Of a stretch of 64,000 nucleotides of DNA, positions 54,411-64,000 are shown one piece after another. Positions within the stretch are counted from its first letter, which is position 1. Every line of letters begins with the position of its first letter. Origin of the DNA: Parvularia atlantis (lineage: Eukaryota > Opisthokonta > Rotosphaerida); the NCBI GenBank assembly GCA_943704415.1, contig CALSCO010002232.1, forward strand, positions 1 through 64,000, in the 5' to 3' direction. The position numbers and the translations under genes were made by a program. The notes below the pieces were generated by a model. The model had not been told where the DNA came from. It did not search any database and saw nothing but the letters and a program-made list of their open reading frames with translations.

Positions 54411-56833
54411 ATGGCGTCGTCACGCTTCGGCGATGCGACCGCGGAGGCGGATGCGCTCGGCGGCGACGACGCGGCCTGCCCGATCTGCCAGGAGACGTTC
54501 CTGACGCTCGGGCAGCTCAACCAGCACCTGGACGATGCGCACGTGACGTCGGACCGCTACGACAGCTCGAAGCGGTGCGCCCGATGTGTGATGCGTGATC
54601 AGCGACCGACGTGCGTGCGAGGCGCCAGGTCGCTGCTGAGCTGGTTCGACTTTGCGCGGACGCGCGTGATCACGCCCATGTTTGAGAAGGCGCGCGACCT
54701 GGCGCAGCAGGTGCACGGCGCGCCGCCGGCCAACGTGCCGGCCGTGCTGACGCGAGCGCCGCGGCAGATCACACCCGACGTGCAGGAGGTGATGGAGGAG
54801 ACCGACACGGTCACGAAGGACCACTGGCAGCCCGACTCGGCCAACGACACGTGCTTCAAGTGCTTCAAGCCGCTCGGTCGCACGATGCGGCGGCACCATT
54901 GCCGTCGGTGCGCGCGTGCGCGTGCACTGCAGTGCTCTCTGCCTCACTGTCGGCCCACCAGCTGCGGCCGCATCTTCTGCGACGCCTGCAGCAACTACCA
55001 GATCAAGCTCAACAAGGACGCGAACCACGACCCCGTGCGTGGCGTGTGGTGCCGCGTGTGCCAGACGTGCTTTGAGGCGCGCAAGGGCTATGAGCAGGAG
55101 GAGGGTGCGCGCACGGGACACGGATGCGCTCGCAGACCGCTCACACACGTGTGCGCGTTGCAAGGGACGGCGCGCAGCCGCTTCAAGGAGTTCCGCAAGC
55201 TGCGCAAGTCCATGCTCGACAAGAACGAGCTTGAAATCAGCCGGCTCGAGAAGCGGCTGGAGAAGGCGCGCACGCACCGCAGCGAGCGCCACTGCCTGAC
55301 ACGCTGCGTGCGCGCACAACCGTAGCTTGAGAAGATCTACCAGAGCAGCGGCAGCAGCGGGCCGCTGTCGGGCGCGTCGCAGCGCGGTGCGCGGGACGGC
55401 GAGGTGCATGGCGCGTGCGCTCACATTTGAGACTGCAGACAGGGAGCAAACCGTCGTCAAGTGGGAGGACGACGCGGCCGTGTCCAACTGCCACTGGTGC
55501 CAGTGCGTGCGCGCTCTACTCTTTGCGAGTGTATGCTTACCGCTTGCGCGTGCGTGCGCAGAAAGCCGTTTGGGCTGCTCACGCTGAGGCGGCACCACTG
55601 CCGGCTGTGCGGGCTCTCGGTCTGCGCGACCGACACGTGCTCGGTGATGCTGTCGCTCAGCACGGCCGAGCAGGGCTGTGCGTGCGCCCCGCGCGCCAAC
55701 AGCCGGCCGTTCTCACACACCGCGCTCGCCCAGCCGCCAGCGACTACCAGGTCCGCATCTGCGTCGACTGCTCGGGCAACCTCATGCGCAAGCAGCGCAT
55801 GCTCAAGCTGCAGCGCGCCCCGCCGCCGCCCGTGCTCGCGCTCTACGAGGTGCGCGCGGCCACACGCGCGGCCATGCGCCCGTAACGACCGCGCACAGAA
55901 ACTCGTTCCGGCGCGCGAGCACTGCCTGAGCACTCTGCCGCAGTTCAACGAGCTGCTCATCTCGTTGCAGTGCGCGGCCGGGGCACACTGAGCTGCAGTT
56001 GCTCACGCGTGCGCGCGTGCAGGAAGGAGCGCGACGCCAAGGCGCGCCAGCGCATCTTCGAGCAGGCGCAGGTGCTGCGAGATCAGATCGCGCAGAGCTT
56101 TGTGAAGCTGGACGACTTGAGGCGTGCCCGGCTGCGTGTGCTCTTCGGCCGTGCGCTCACCACGTGCGTACAGCGCCGCCATCGCCGCGCTGCCCGTGGA
56201 CGAGAAGCGCGGCGCCGCGTACAAAACGCTGCACACGTGCGCGGCCCGCGGCGTCTGACATGGCGCGAACTGACGGCGGTGGTGCCAGCAACATCCGCCG
56301 CGCGACGGTCTACTTTGTGCAGACACACAAGTTTGCGCTCTCGCTCATGCCCAAGGACTGGCGGCTGCCCAAGGGCGGCGCCGCAGCCGCGCCCAAACTT
56401 GCACCAGCACCGGCACCAGCACCGGCACCAGCACCGGCAACAGCACCGGCAACAGCACCGGCGCCGGCTGCAAAGGCGACCGCTGCCAAGGCCGTCGCCG
56501 CGGCCGAGCAGAAGACGCGCACGGACAGCACCAACAGCAGCGGGTCAGCGTCGTCGGTGCGTGTGGCGCCGCGGGCGAGATGCAACACTGCGCTCACACG
56601 CACGCGCCCCCCCCCCCCCCATCGCGCCTCAGCGCCCGCCCACGGCCGAGGAGCTCAAGGCGGCGCGGCAGACGCTGGACGTGATGAAGCGCCAGCGCGA
56701 GCAGGTGCGCGACTTTCTGCGCGATGCGGCCAAGGAGGGGCGGGCGGACGACGTCGAGTCGCTGCGCCTGGCCGAGAACGACCTCGAGATGGAGATCTAC
56801 CGGCTCGAGACGCTGCTGCGCAAGCGGGCATAA
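54411..56833 (+). CDS. VAC1: Vac1/Pep7/rabenosyn-5-type endosomal tether with two FYVE domains
   Basis: Links PI3P and Rab GTPases on early endosomes to SNARE fusion and vacuolar sorting. The N-terminal C2H2 is CPICQETFLTLGQLNQHLDD ending AH. FYVE 1 has CFKCFKPLGRTMRRHHCR-SC, then GRIFCDACSNYQIKL and VCQTCFE. A coiled coil (SRFKEFRKLRKSMLDKNELE) follows. FYVE 2 has VKWEDDAAVSNCHWCQKPFG, LRRHHCRLCGLSVC and VRICVDCSG. Both keep the PI3P-binding RRHHCR. An Ala/Pro repeat (from 56400, GCACCG units) precedes a C-terminal Rab-binding-like helix, LKAARQTLDVMKRQREQVRD and NDLEMEIYRLETLLRKRA. Two FYVE fingers plus a C2H2 is the fungal Vac1 layout. About eight introns, one with a C14 tract (56607-56620). 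ATG at 54411, 43 bp after the previous stop. Confidence 0.9.
56400..56466 (+). repeat. GCACCG/GCACCA tandem repeat coding (AP)n
   Basis: About eleven imperfect 6-bp units inside the VAC1 coding region, giving [20 protein letters not shown]. Confidence 0.85.
56607..56620 (+). repeat. C14 run in intron 3' region
   Basis: Sits between CTCACACGCACGCG and ATCGCGCCTCAG, just before the last VAC1 exon. This is the position of a polypyrimidine tract. Confidence 0.75.
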
Positions 56834-56874
56834 AGAAGCGCAGCGACCACGTGGACATTGCAGACACAGCCAAG

Positions 56875-59800
56875 ATGATACCGATGGCGGCGAGCAGTGC
56901 CGTCACCCTACCGTGCTTCGACTTGCACGTCGCAGGGCGCGACAACGGCGGCACGGTGCGGGGCGCCGACGGCCGGGGTTGCACAGCGGCAGCTCACACG
57001 CGCGCGTTGTGGTGGTGTGCGAAGGTCTTCCGCCTGCCCGGCCACGGCACGGCCGCGACCGTTCGCGTGATCCTCGCGGCCGGCGAGCCCGCGCTCACGG
57101 CGGCCGCGCGGCTGCATACCAACTACCCGCACGACCGGGTGGCGCGGTGCGTGTGTGTGCCGCTGCAGGCCCCGCGCGTCGTGGCCGCGCGCGCTCACGT
57201 CACGAGGCGCCGCAGGTTCGACCGCAGCGTGTTCACCGCGTACACGTGCGTGCAGCAGCGCGCATCGACGGTGGCTGACGCTCGTGCACGTGCGCGCGCG
57301 CATCGCAGGTTTGTGCAGCCCGCTGCCCACGCGCCGCACGCGCGCGACGTCACCCGTGACGACTTCCACGTGCTCCTGACCGTCGACCGCCCGGGCGTGT
57401 TTGACATCGTCGTCAAGGTGCCGCGATCGCCCTCCTTTCGCACGCCCGTGAGGCCGCTCACGCGCGAGCACGCGCGACAGGACGATGCCGGCCACGAGTA
57501 CCACCGCGCGAGCCTGCTTGTGCCGCCCGCGCTGCGCCTACGCGACGGCGTGCTGCCGCTGGCGTCGATCGCGGTCGTGACCGTGATCCCCAAGGTGCGC
57601 GCGTGCGACAGCGCCCGATGATACAGACACGTCGGCCGACCGCGACGACGGCGTCGGCAGTGGCTCGGCACAGTCGGCACGTGGCACGACCAGTTTGGCC
57701 CACTCGCCCGCGCCGGCTTCAACATGGTGCACTTTGCGCCGCTGCAGGTCCGCGGCGACTCCAACTCGCCGTACTCGATTGCGGACCAGGTGCGGCCGCG
57801 CCGCGCCGCGCCGCCCTGCGCGAGTTGAGTGCTCGTGCCGCACTGTAGACCATGTTTGCGCACGACAACTTCGAGCCGGGCACGCTGCCCGAGCAACGCG
57901 ACCGCCAGCTGCGCGAGATGTTGCTGCGCATGAAGGACGAACTCGGACTGCTGGCGATGACCGACGTCGTGTGGAACCACACCGCGCACACGTCCAACTG
58001 GCTACTGCACCACCCCGAGGCTGGTGCGTGCTGTCTGGCCGCTGTGTGTGCGTGCACGGCTCACCCGCCTGCCGGAGCAGGCTACAACCTCAAGGCGTGC
58101 CCGCACCTGCGTGCGGCCTACGCGCTCGACGAGGCCATTCTGCAGTACTCGGCCGACATCGCGCGCACGCCGCGCGCCAACGTGGCCTCAGAGGGCGACC
58201 TCGCCGCGCTCATGGTGCACTTCCAGGCCGAGTGCGTGACCAAGGTGAGTGCCCGGCTCGCACACCGGGCGCTGCACCGATGCACCCGCGCCCGTCGCGC
58301 AGCTGCATTTGTGGGAGTACATCGTGTTGGACGTGCCAAGCACGCTCGCCGAGCTGCGCCGGCGTCTGCGCGGCGGCGTGCGCGCAAGTGTGAAGCCGCA
58401 CGCCAAGGCGCGTTTCGCCACGACACTGGCTGTGGCTGTGGCTGTGGTGTTGACCGTCACGCTGCGCGACAGCTTACGACGCTCGACCTGGCCGCACGTG
58501 TCGTGGAGCTGCGCGCACACGGCGTGGTCGAGGACGCGCGTCGGCGCGGCGAACGCCTATCGCGCTCGGTGGACCTGGACTACGCCCTCTCGCTCGTGGA
58601 CGGCGTGGACGACCCCGCGGCCGTGCTCGACGAGGCCGTCGTGGCCGGGGTCAAGCAGCTGCTGGACGCGCTCAACGTCGAGCCTTACAAGTGCTACGAC
58701 GACCTCGTGCGGCGCATCGTCGTCAACGGTGCGCCACGTCGTGCTCGTACGCGTGCGGCCCGTGCTGAGGCCGGGCATGAGCAGTCACGAACCGCGTGCG
58801 CTACGAGCGCCTGGAGGCGCACGGCCCGCGCAAGGGCCCCATCACCGCGCTGTGCGTGTCACGCGTGCCATGCCGGATCAGGCTGACGATGCGAACCGCA
58901 GGAGCCCGCTTGTTGACACGTATTTTACGCGCCTAACGGTGCCCGCATCGGCAAAGGTCCGTGATGCACGGCCCCGCACAGAGCGCCGACCCGCGTGCGC
59001 TTGCAGGACAACGACCGCGACGCGTACGTCGTCGTCAACAACGGTTGGATCTTCAACGCCGACCCGATGATCGACTTTGCCTCAGACAAGTCGGACGCGT
59101 ACCTGGCGCGCGACGTCGTGATCTGGGGCGACTGCGTCAAGCTGCGCTACGGCCAGCAGCCGGTGCGTGCCGTGTCCTGCTTCGCGCTCCGGTCTGACAC
59201 GCACACCCGCCAGAGCGACAACCCGTGGCTGTGGGAGCACATGACGCGCTACACGGAGATGATGGCCGAGCGCTTCCACGCGTTCCGCATTGGTGCGCCG
59301 CTGCCGCCGCCGCCGCCGTGTGACGCGCGCTTCTGACACGACAACGACGGCGGCAGACAACTGCCACTCGACGCCCATCCACGTCGGCCAGTACCTGCTC
59401 GACAAGGCCCGCGCGGTGCGGCCGGACCTGTTTGTGATGGCCGAGCTGTTCTCGGGGTCGGAGGAGCGGGTGCGGCGGCGCGCGCGTGCGGCTTTTTGCT
59501 GGTGCTGGGGGGGCTGACGCGACCACATGTTCAGGACGAGCGCTTCGTCGGCGCGCTGGGCCTGCACACGCTCGTGCGCGAGGCGCTTGCGGCCTGGAGC
59601 CCCGGCGAGCTCAGTCGCATCTTCTATCGCGCGAGTGCGTTTTCGACCGTGCCATGCGCGCTTCTTTGCCTGACCGGACGACGGGTGCGCGCAGGCTCTG
59701 TCCCAATCGGCTCGTTCAGCCTGCCGGCTCCGGCGCTGTCGCTCGACATGCTCAAGCGCGAGACGCGGGGCACAGAGCCGCTCGTGTGCCGACTCAAGGG

Positions 59801-62800
59801 TCTGCGCGCACGACCCGCACCCGGACTCGTACTGACGCTGTCTGCGCCCGCGCGCAAACGAAGCCTCGCCGCCGGGCGCGCTCTTCATGGACTGCACGCA
59901 CGACAACGAAATCCCGGAGGACCTGCGCGCGGTCCTGCCACTGGTGCGTGTGTGCGCGCAGGAGCGACGCCGCGGCTGCTCAGCCGCGCCGCAGACGGCC
60001 CTGTGCGCGTTCCTGCCGTGCGCGGTCGGCTCCACGCGCGGCTGGGATGACCTGTACCCGAAGCACCTGAATGTTGTCGAAGAGAGCCGGCTGTACCAGG
60101 CGGTGCCGTCTGCGCCCCTGCTGCATCGCCCAGCCGTGCCCTGACAGGCGCGACGCAGGTCAAGCCGGGCGCGATGCGCCAGTCGGCCGCAGACCTGCGG
60201 GCGCCGCTCGAGGCGGGCAGCACCGTGCCGTCGCCCGCCAGCCCCGCCAGCGTCGACAGCAGCGGCATCTACCCCGCGCGCACACTGCTGATGGCGCTGC
60301 ACGGGCACCTGGCCGAGGGCGGGTTCATCGAGACCTACGTGCACCAGGTGCGCTGCTAGTGCTGCTGCGCCCTGCTCTGCGCGCTCAGTGGGGCGGCGTG
60401 CAGGAGAGCAACGTGCTCAGCATCCACCGCGTGCACCCGGAGACGCACGAGGGCTTTATCATGTTTGCGCACACGGTGTTTGGCCAGCTGCAGTCGGTGC
60501 TGCCGAACGGTGTGGCACTCTTGCCCGTCTGCGCACGGCGCTGACACGCACGCCAGTCGCGCCGTCGGTCCTGAGCGGCATGGACGCGGACTTTGTGTGC
60601 TGCGCGCAGCTGTCAGTGCCGCAGCCGCACACGTTCACGCACCGCGACCACGACTCGGTGCTGCGCGGTGTCGCGTCGTCGCTCTTCCTCACGACGACGG
60701 CTAGGTGCGCGTCTGCTGTGGCCTTTTGCGGGCAGCTGAGCCACGCCCACGCGCGCGCTCCGCCAGCGAGGCCGCCGAGTACTTTTCACTCGAGCGCACG
60801 GATTACGACACGCGCGTGCACCTGCACAAGTTCCCGCCGGGCGCGGTGCTGGTGCTGCGGACGCGTCTGCGGCCTGGCGAGGCCGCCGACTACAAGCACC
60901 TGATTGAGCTGTTTGACCTGCGTGCGTGTGCACGCCGACCGATGTGCGAAGGCTCAGCGCGTGCGTGCGTCCGCACAGGCGGCGTGCAGGTGCAGCTCAA
61001 CTTTGACACGCTGTCCCACGTGCGCGACCTGCGCCAGCTGACGGCGGGTGCGCGCGGGGCGTATGCAGCTTGCCACAGCTGCTGACGACGCGGCACGCAC
61101 GTAGCGCTGTCGCTCACGGACCTCAACGTGCTCCTGTTCCGCTGCGATGCCGAGGAGCGCGACAGCACCGGCAACGAGTTTGGCGAGTACATTGTGCCGG
61201 GCCATGGCAGCCTGGGCTACTGCGGGCTGCAGGGCGTGCGTGCGAGCGCGTGGCGTGCCGCGGTGCCTCACGGCGGCCGCGAGCGCAGGTCGCGTCGGTG
61301 TTGCAGCCGATCATCGCCGCCAACGACATGGGCCACGCCGTCCTGCAGCACCTGCGCCAGGGCCTGTGGCTCCTCGACTACCTCGTCAATCGGCTCGAGT
61401 GGTACGCGTGCGCGCGGCTGACGACGCCGTGGCTGCTGACGCGGGACGCCGAGCACAGCTACCACAAGCACGGCCTGCAGAGTGACGGCCTGCAGCGCGT
61501 GCGCGATTGGCTCGCCGCGCGGTTCGAGCTCGTCAAGCGCCTGCCCAAACCGCTGCAGCTGCGCGCGTTTGCTGTTGTGGTAATGGCGGTGTACCGAGCC
61601 GGCTGGTGCGCACCGCGTGTCTTTTGAGCGCGCGCTGACATGTCGCCTGCGCAGCGCGCGCGCCGTGCAGCTCATGGGCCCGTTTGTGCAGCACTCAGGC
61701 GAGTTTGTGCAGCGTTTGGCGCTGACGTCGGTGCAGCTGTACGGCCAGCTGCCGTCGGTGCGTCTCGCTACCAGGCCGCATGCGCACGCTCACGCTCGGC
61801 GCAGTCGTCGCTCTCGCCCTTCCGTCAGACACCGACGCTCGCGGCCGGGCTGCCGCACTTTGCCGCGCGGCACATGCGCTGCTGGGGCCGCGACACGTTC
61901 ATCGGTGCGCACTGGCACGTGTGCGTGCGAGTGCACGGCTCACGCCACCGTCCGCAGCGCTGCGTGGGCTCTTCCTCACGACCGGCCGCTTTGGCGAGGC
62001 ACGCGAGCTGCTGCTTGCGTTTGCGGGCTGCATCCGCCACGGCCTTGTGCCGAACCTGCTCGACAGGCGCGTCTTGCCGTGGCTGGCGTGCACGGGCCGT
62101 GGCTGACGACGCCTTCGCAGCGGTCGCTTTGCGCGCTTCAACTGCCGCGACGCCGTGTGGTGGTGGCTGTACTCGGTGCAGTGTTACGTCAAGATGTCGC
62201 CCGAGGGCCTCGCGTTCTTCGATGCGCCGGTCCTGCGGCTCTTCCCGCACGACGACTCACCCCTGCCGGCGTCGGAGAGGCACGTCCCTGGTCGTTTGGC
62301 GCGCACGTGCTGACGGCGGCGTGCAGCGAGTGCCAGCTGCAACCCCTGGTGGCCGTGGTGCAGGATGTGATGCAGCGCCACGCTGACGGTGAGCACCAGC
62401 ATAAGCAGACGCGGGCCGTGCGGGTGGGCTGACGGCGTTGCGGCAGGCATCAGCTTCCGCGAGCGCAACGCCGGCCCGAACCTCGACAGTCACATGCGCC
62501 ACGAGGGCTTCGACGTGAAGGCGTACATCGACTGGGTCAACGGCACCTGGTGCCGGCCCGCATCTGCCGCGCTCGGCAGGCCGCTGACATCGACGGCATG
62601 GGCACGCGCAGCTTCGTCATGGGCGGCAGCCAGTACAACTGCGGCACGTGGATGGACAAGATGGGCGAGTCAGACGTGCGTCGTGCGCGTGTGTGCACCG
62701 CGCCACTGCCGCTGACCTGACCGCGCCGCAGCTCGCGCACAACTACGGCCACCCGGCGACGCCGCGCGACGGCGCCGCGGTCGAGATGGTCGGGCTGCTC

Positions 62801-63962
62801 AAGGCGACGCTGCGCTGGCTCACGTGCGTCCTGCTGGGGCGCTGTCGGGTTGCTCACGCCCGCGCTCGGCACAGCGAGCTCAGCGCTGAGGGCCTGTACC
62901 CGTACGACGGTGTGGCGCTGCCCGAGAGTGTGCTGCTGGACGGCGGTGCGGCGCCAACGTGCTGACGCCGCGCTGTCCTTGACGTACGCGCCTCGAGCGC
63001 AGAGCACCACTCGTTCGTGCGCTACCAGAAGTGGGACAACCTGGTGCAGTGCGCCTTCGAGCACCGCTACTACGTGCCCGTGGGTGCGTGCGAGCCTTGG
63101 TGGCCCACAGTGGCAGGGGCAGCTGACGCGGCCGACGCAGACAAGACGCAGGACGACGAGTACCAGGTGCTCGAGGAGTTTGTGACGCGGCGCGGCATCT
63201 ACCGCGACACGTGGGGCTCGGCCACGCCCGTGTCAGACCACCAGTTCCGGCCCAACTTTCTCGTCGCGATGGTCGTGGTGCGGCGGCTCCCCTGCGTGCG
63301 CGTAGCAAACCCTGCTCACGCGCGCCGTTCCAGGCACCTGAGCTCTTCCACGCGAACCACGCGCGGCTGGCGCTGCACGCAGCCGGCACCGCGCTCGTCG
63401 GCCCGCTTGGTGCGCTTGCCTGCGCATCTGTCTGTGAGGCTTACACACAACGCGCGCGAACAGGCGTCAAGACGCTCGACCCGCTCGACTGGCACTACCG
63501 CGGCGTGTACGACAACGACAACAACACGACCGACTACGCCGTGGCCAAGGGCTTCAACTACCACCAGGTGCGCCCGCGCCTGCGTGGGCACGGCGGCCTG
63601 ACGCGCGTCGTGGGGCCTAGGGCCCCGAGTGGCTGTGGCTGTTTGGCTTCTACCTGCAGGCCGGCCGGCACTTCCTGCCGCACGAGTTTACGACGCAGGT
63701 GCGCCGTTGCGATGGCTCTGCAGCAGTAGTGAGCGCTCACTGTGCGGGCCAAACGCAGCGCGTGCTCGAGCGGCTGCGGCCGCACCAGGCCAGGCTGCGC
63801 GCGTCAATGTGGGCGGGTCTGCCCGAGCTGACGAACGAGAGTGGGGCCGAGTGCTACTTTTCGTGCCCGACGCAGGCGTGGTCGTCGGCCACCGTGCTCG
63901 ACACGCTGCACGCTCTCCACGCGCCGCACGCGCCGCACGCGCCGCACGCACTGCGCAAGTGA
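56875..63962 (+). CDS. AGL: Glycogen debranching enzyme (4-alpha-glucanotransferase and amylo-1,6-glucosidase)
   Basis: A bifunctional cytosolic enzyme that clears branch points during glycogen breakdown. The N-terminal part has [20 protein letters not shown] and [22 protein letters not shown]13 transferase landmarks: [39 protein letters not shown] (region II Asp), [11 protein letters not shown] (region III acid) and [15 protein letters not shown] (region IV). The GH133 glucosidase half has [106 protein letters not shown] and [20 protein letters not shown]. All canonical motifs are present, so it looks intact. There are several dozen introns. The C-terminus ends with a repeated HAP unit ([14 protein letters not shown]). 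Start [10 protein letters not shown] at 56875, 41 bp past the VAC1 stop; ATG 56884 is an alternative. Confidence 0.93.
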
Positions 63963-64000
63963 GCGAGAGAAAGAGAGTGTATAGGGATAAAGTAGTTGTT
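63963..64000. other. Edge of the window after AGL
   Basis: An A/G-rich, AT-richer 38-bp tail (for example GTATAGGGATAAAG), probably the start of the AGL 3' untranslated region. Nothing further can be said. Confidence 0.4.

Noticed and set aside
1-64000. tRNA, rRNA or other structural RNA genes
   Set aside because: I looked for tRNA box A/B patterns and rRNA-like blocks by eye and found none convincing; a covariance-model search would be decisive.

Overview
The window is nuclear DNA from a microbial eukaryote. It is extremely GC-rich, gene-dense and intron-dense. Almost every gene is cut by introns of roughly 50-70 nt that start GTGCG(T/C) or a close variant, carry a CTGAC, CTCAC or CTAAC branch-like motif near the end, and finish in CAG. 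This strict splice grammar and the gene set favour an opisthokont, perhaps an early-diverging fungus or a relative of fungi. The gene set includes a septin-like protein, CWH43, AGL-type glycogen debranching enzyme, a two-FYVE Vac1/rabenosyn, a RasGEF, a probable INO80-type zinc finger and a Fanzor remnant. No single marker here is decisive for lineage.

Layout. 1-412: 3' remnant of a Fanzor (eukaryotic TnpB-like) gene and a G24 run. 413-5169: mitochondrial-type aldehyde dehydrogenase and GMP synthase, both minus. 5170-5458: divergent promoter with a possible tiny gene. 5459-8748: TRM5 (plus) and ribonucleotide reductase small subunit (minus), convergent. 8800-26268: one 17.5-kb gene for a huge helical-rod protein of about ten tandem modules ending in a RasGEF unit. 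26483-27639: a glutamine-rich single-exon gene and an unassigned stretch. 27639-37965: a minus-strand run of cytochrome b561, a second aldehyde dehydrogenase, a LIM/calponin-homology cytoskeletal protein and a degenerate septin. 38075-42220: M28 aminopeptidase and ER class I alpha-mannosidase, plus. 42277-51611: CorA-type Mg transporter (minus), JmjC oxygenase and CCDC130/YJU2B splicing factor (plus), and CWH43 (minus). 51945-63962: RPS19, a C2H2 factor, Vac1/rabenosyn and glycogen debranching enzyme, all plus.

The genes are mostly unrelated housekeeping functions: nucleotide synthesis, tRNA and mRNA processing, glycan and GPI-lipid work, glycogen breakdown and endosome traffic. Three genes point to the cytoskeleton or cortex: the rod-RasGEF, the LIM-CH protein and the septin-like protein. 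Intergenic gaps are very short (about 7 to 300 bp), and five divergent pairs share small promoters. The strongest candidates for something undescribed are the modular rod-RasGEF protein and the septin homologue that has lost its P-loop. Gene spans below run from start codon to stop codon and include introns. Exon joins were made by eye from splice motifs and family conservation.
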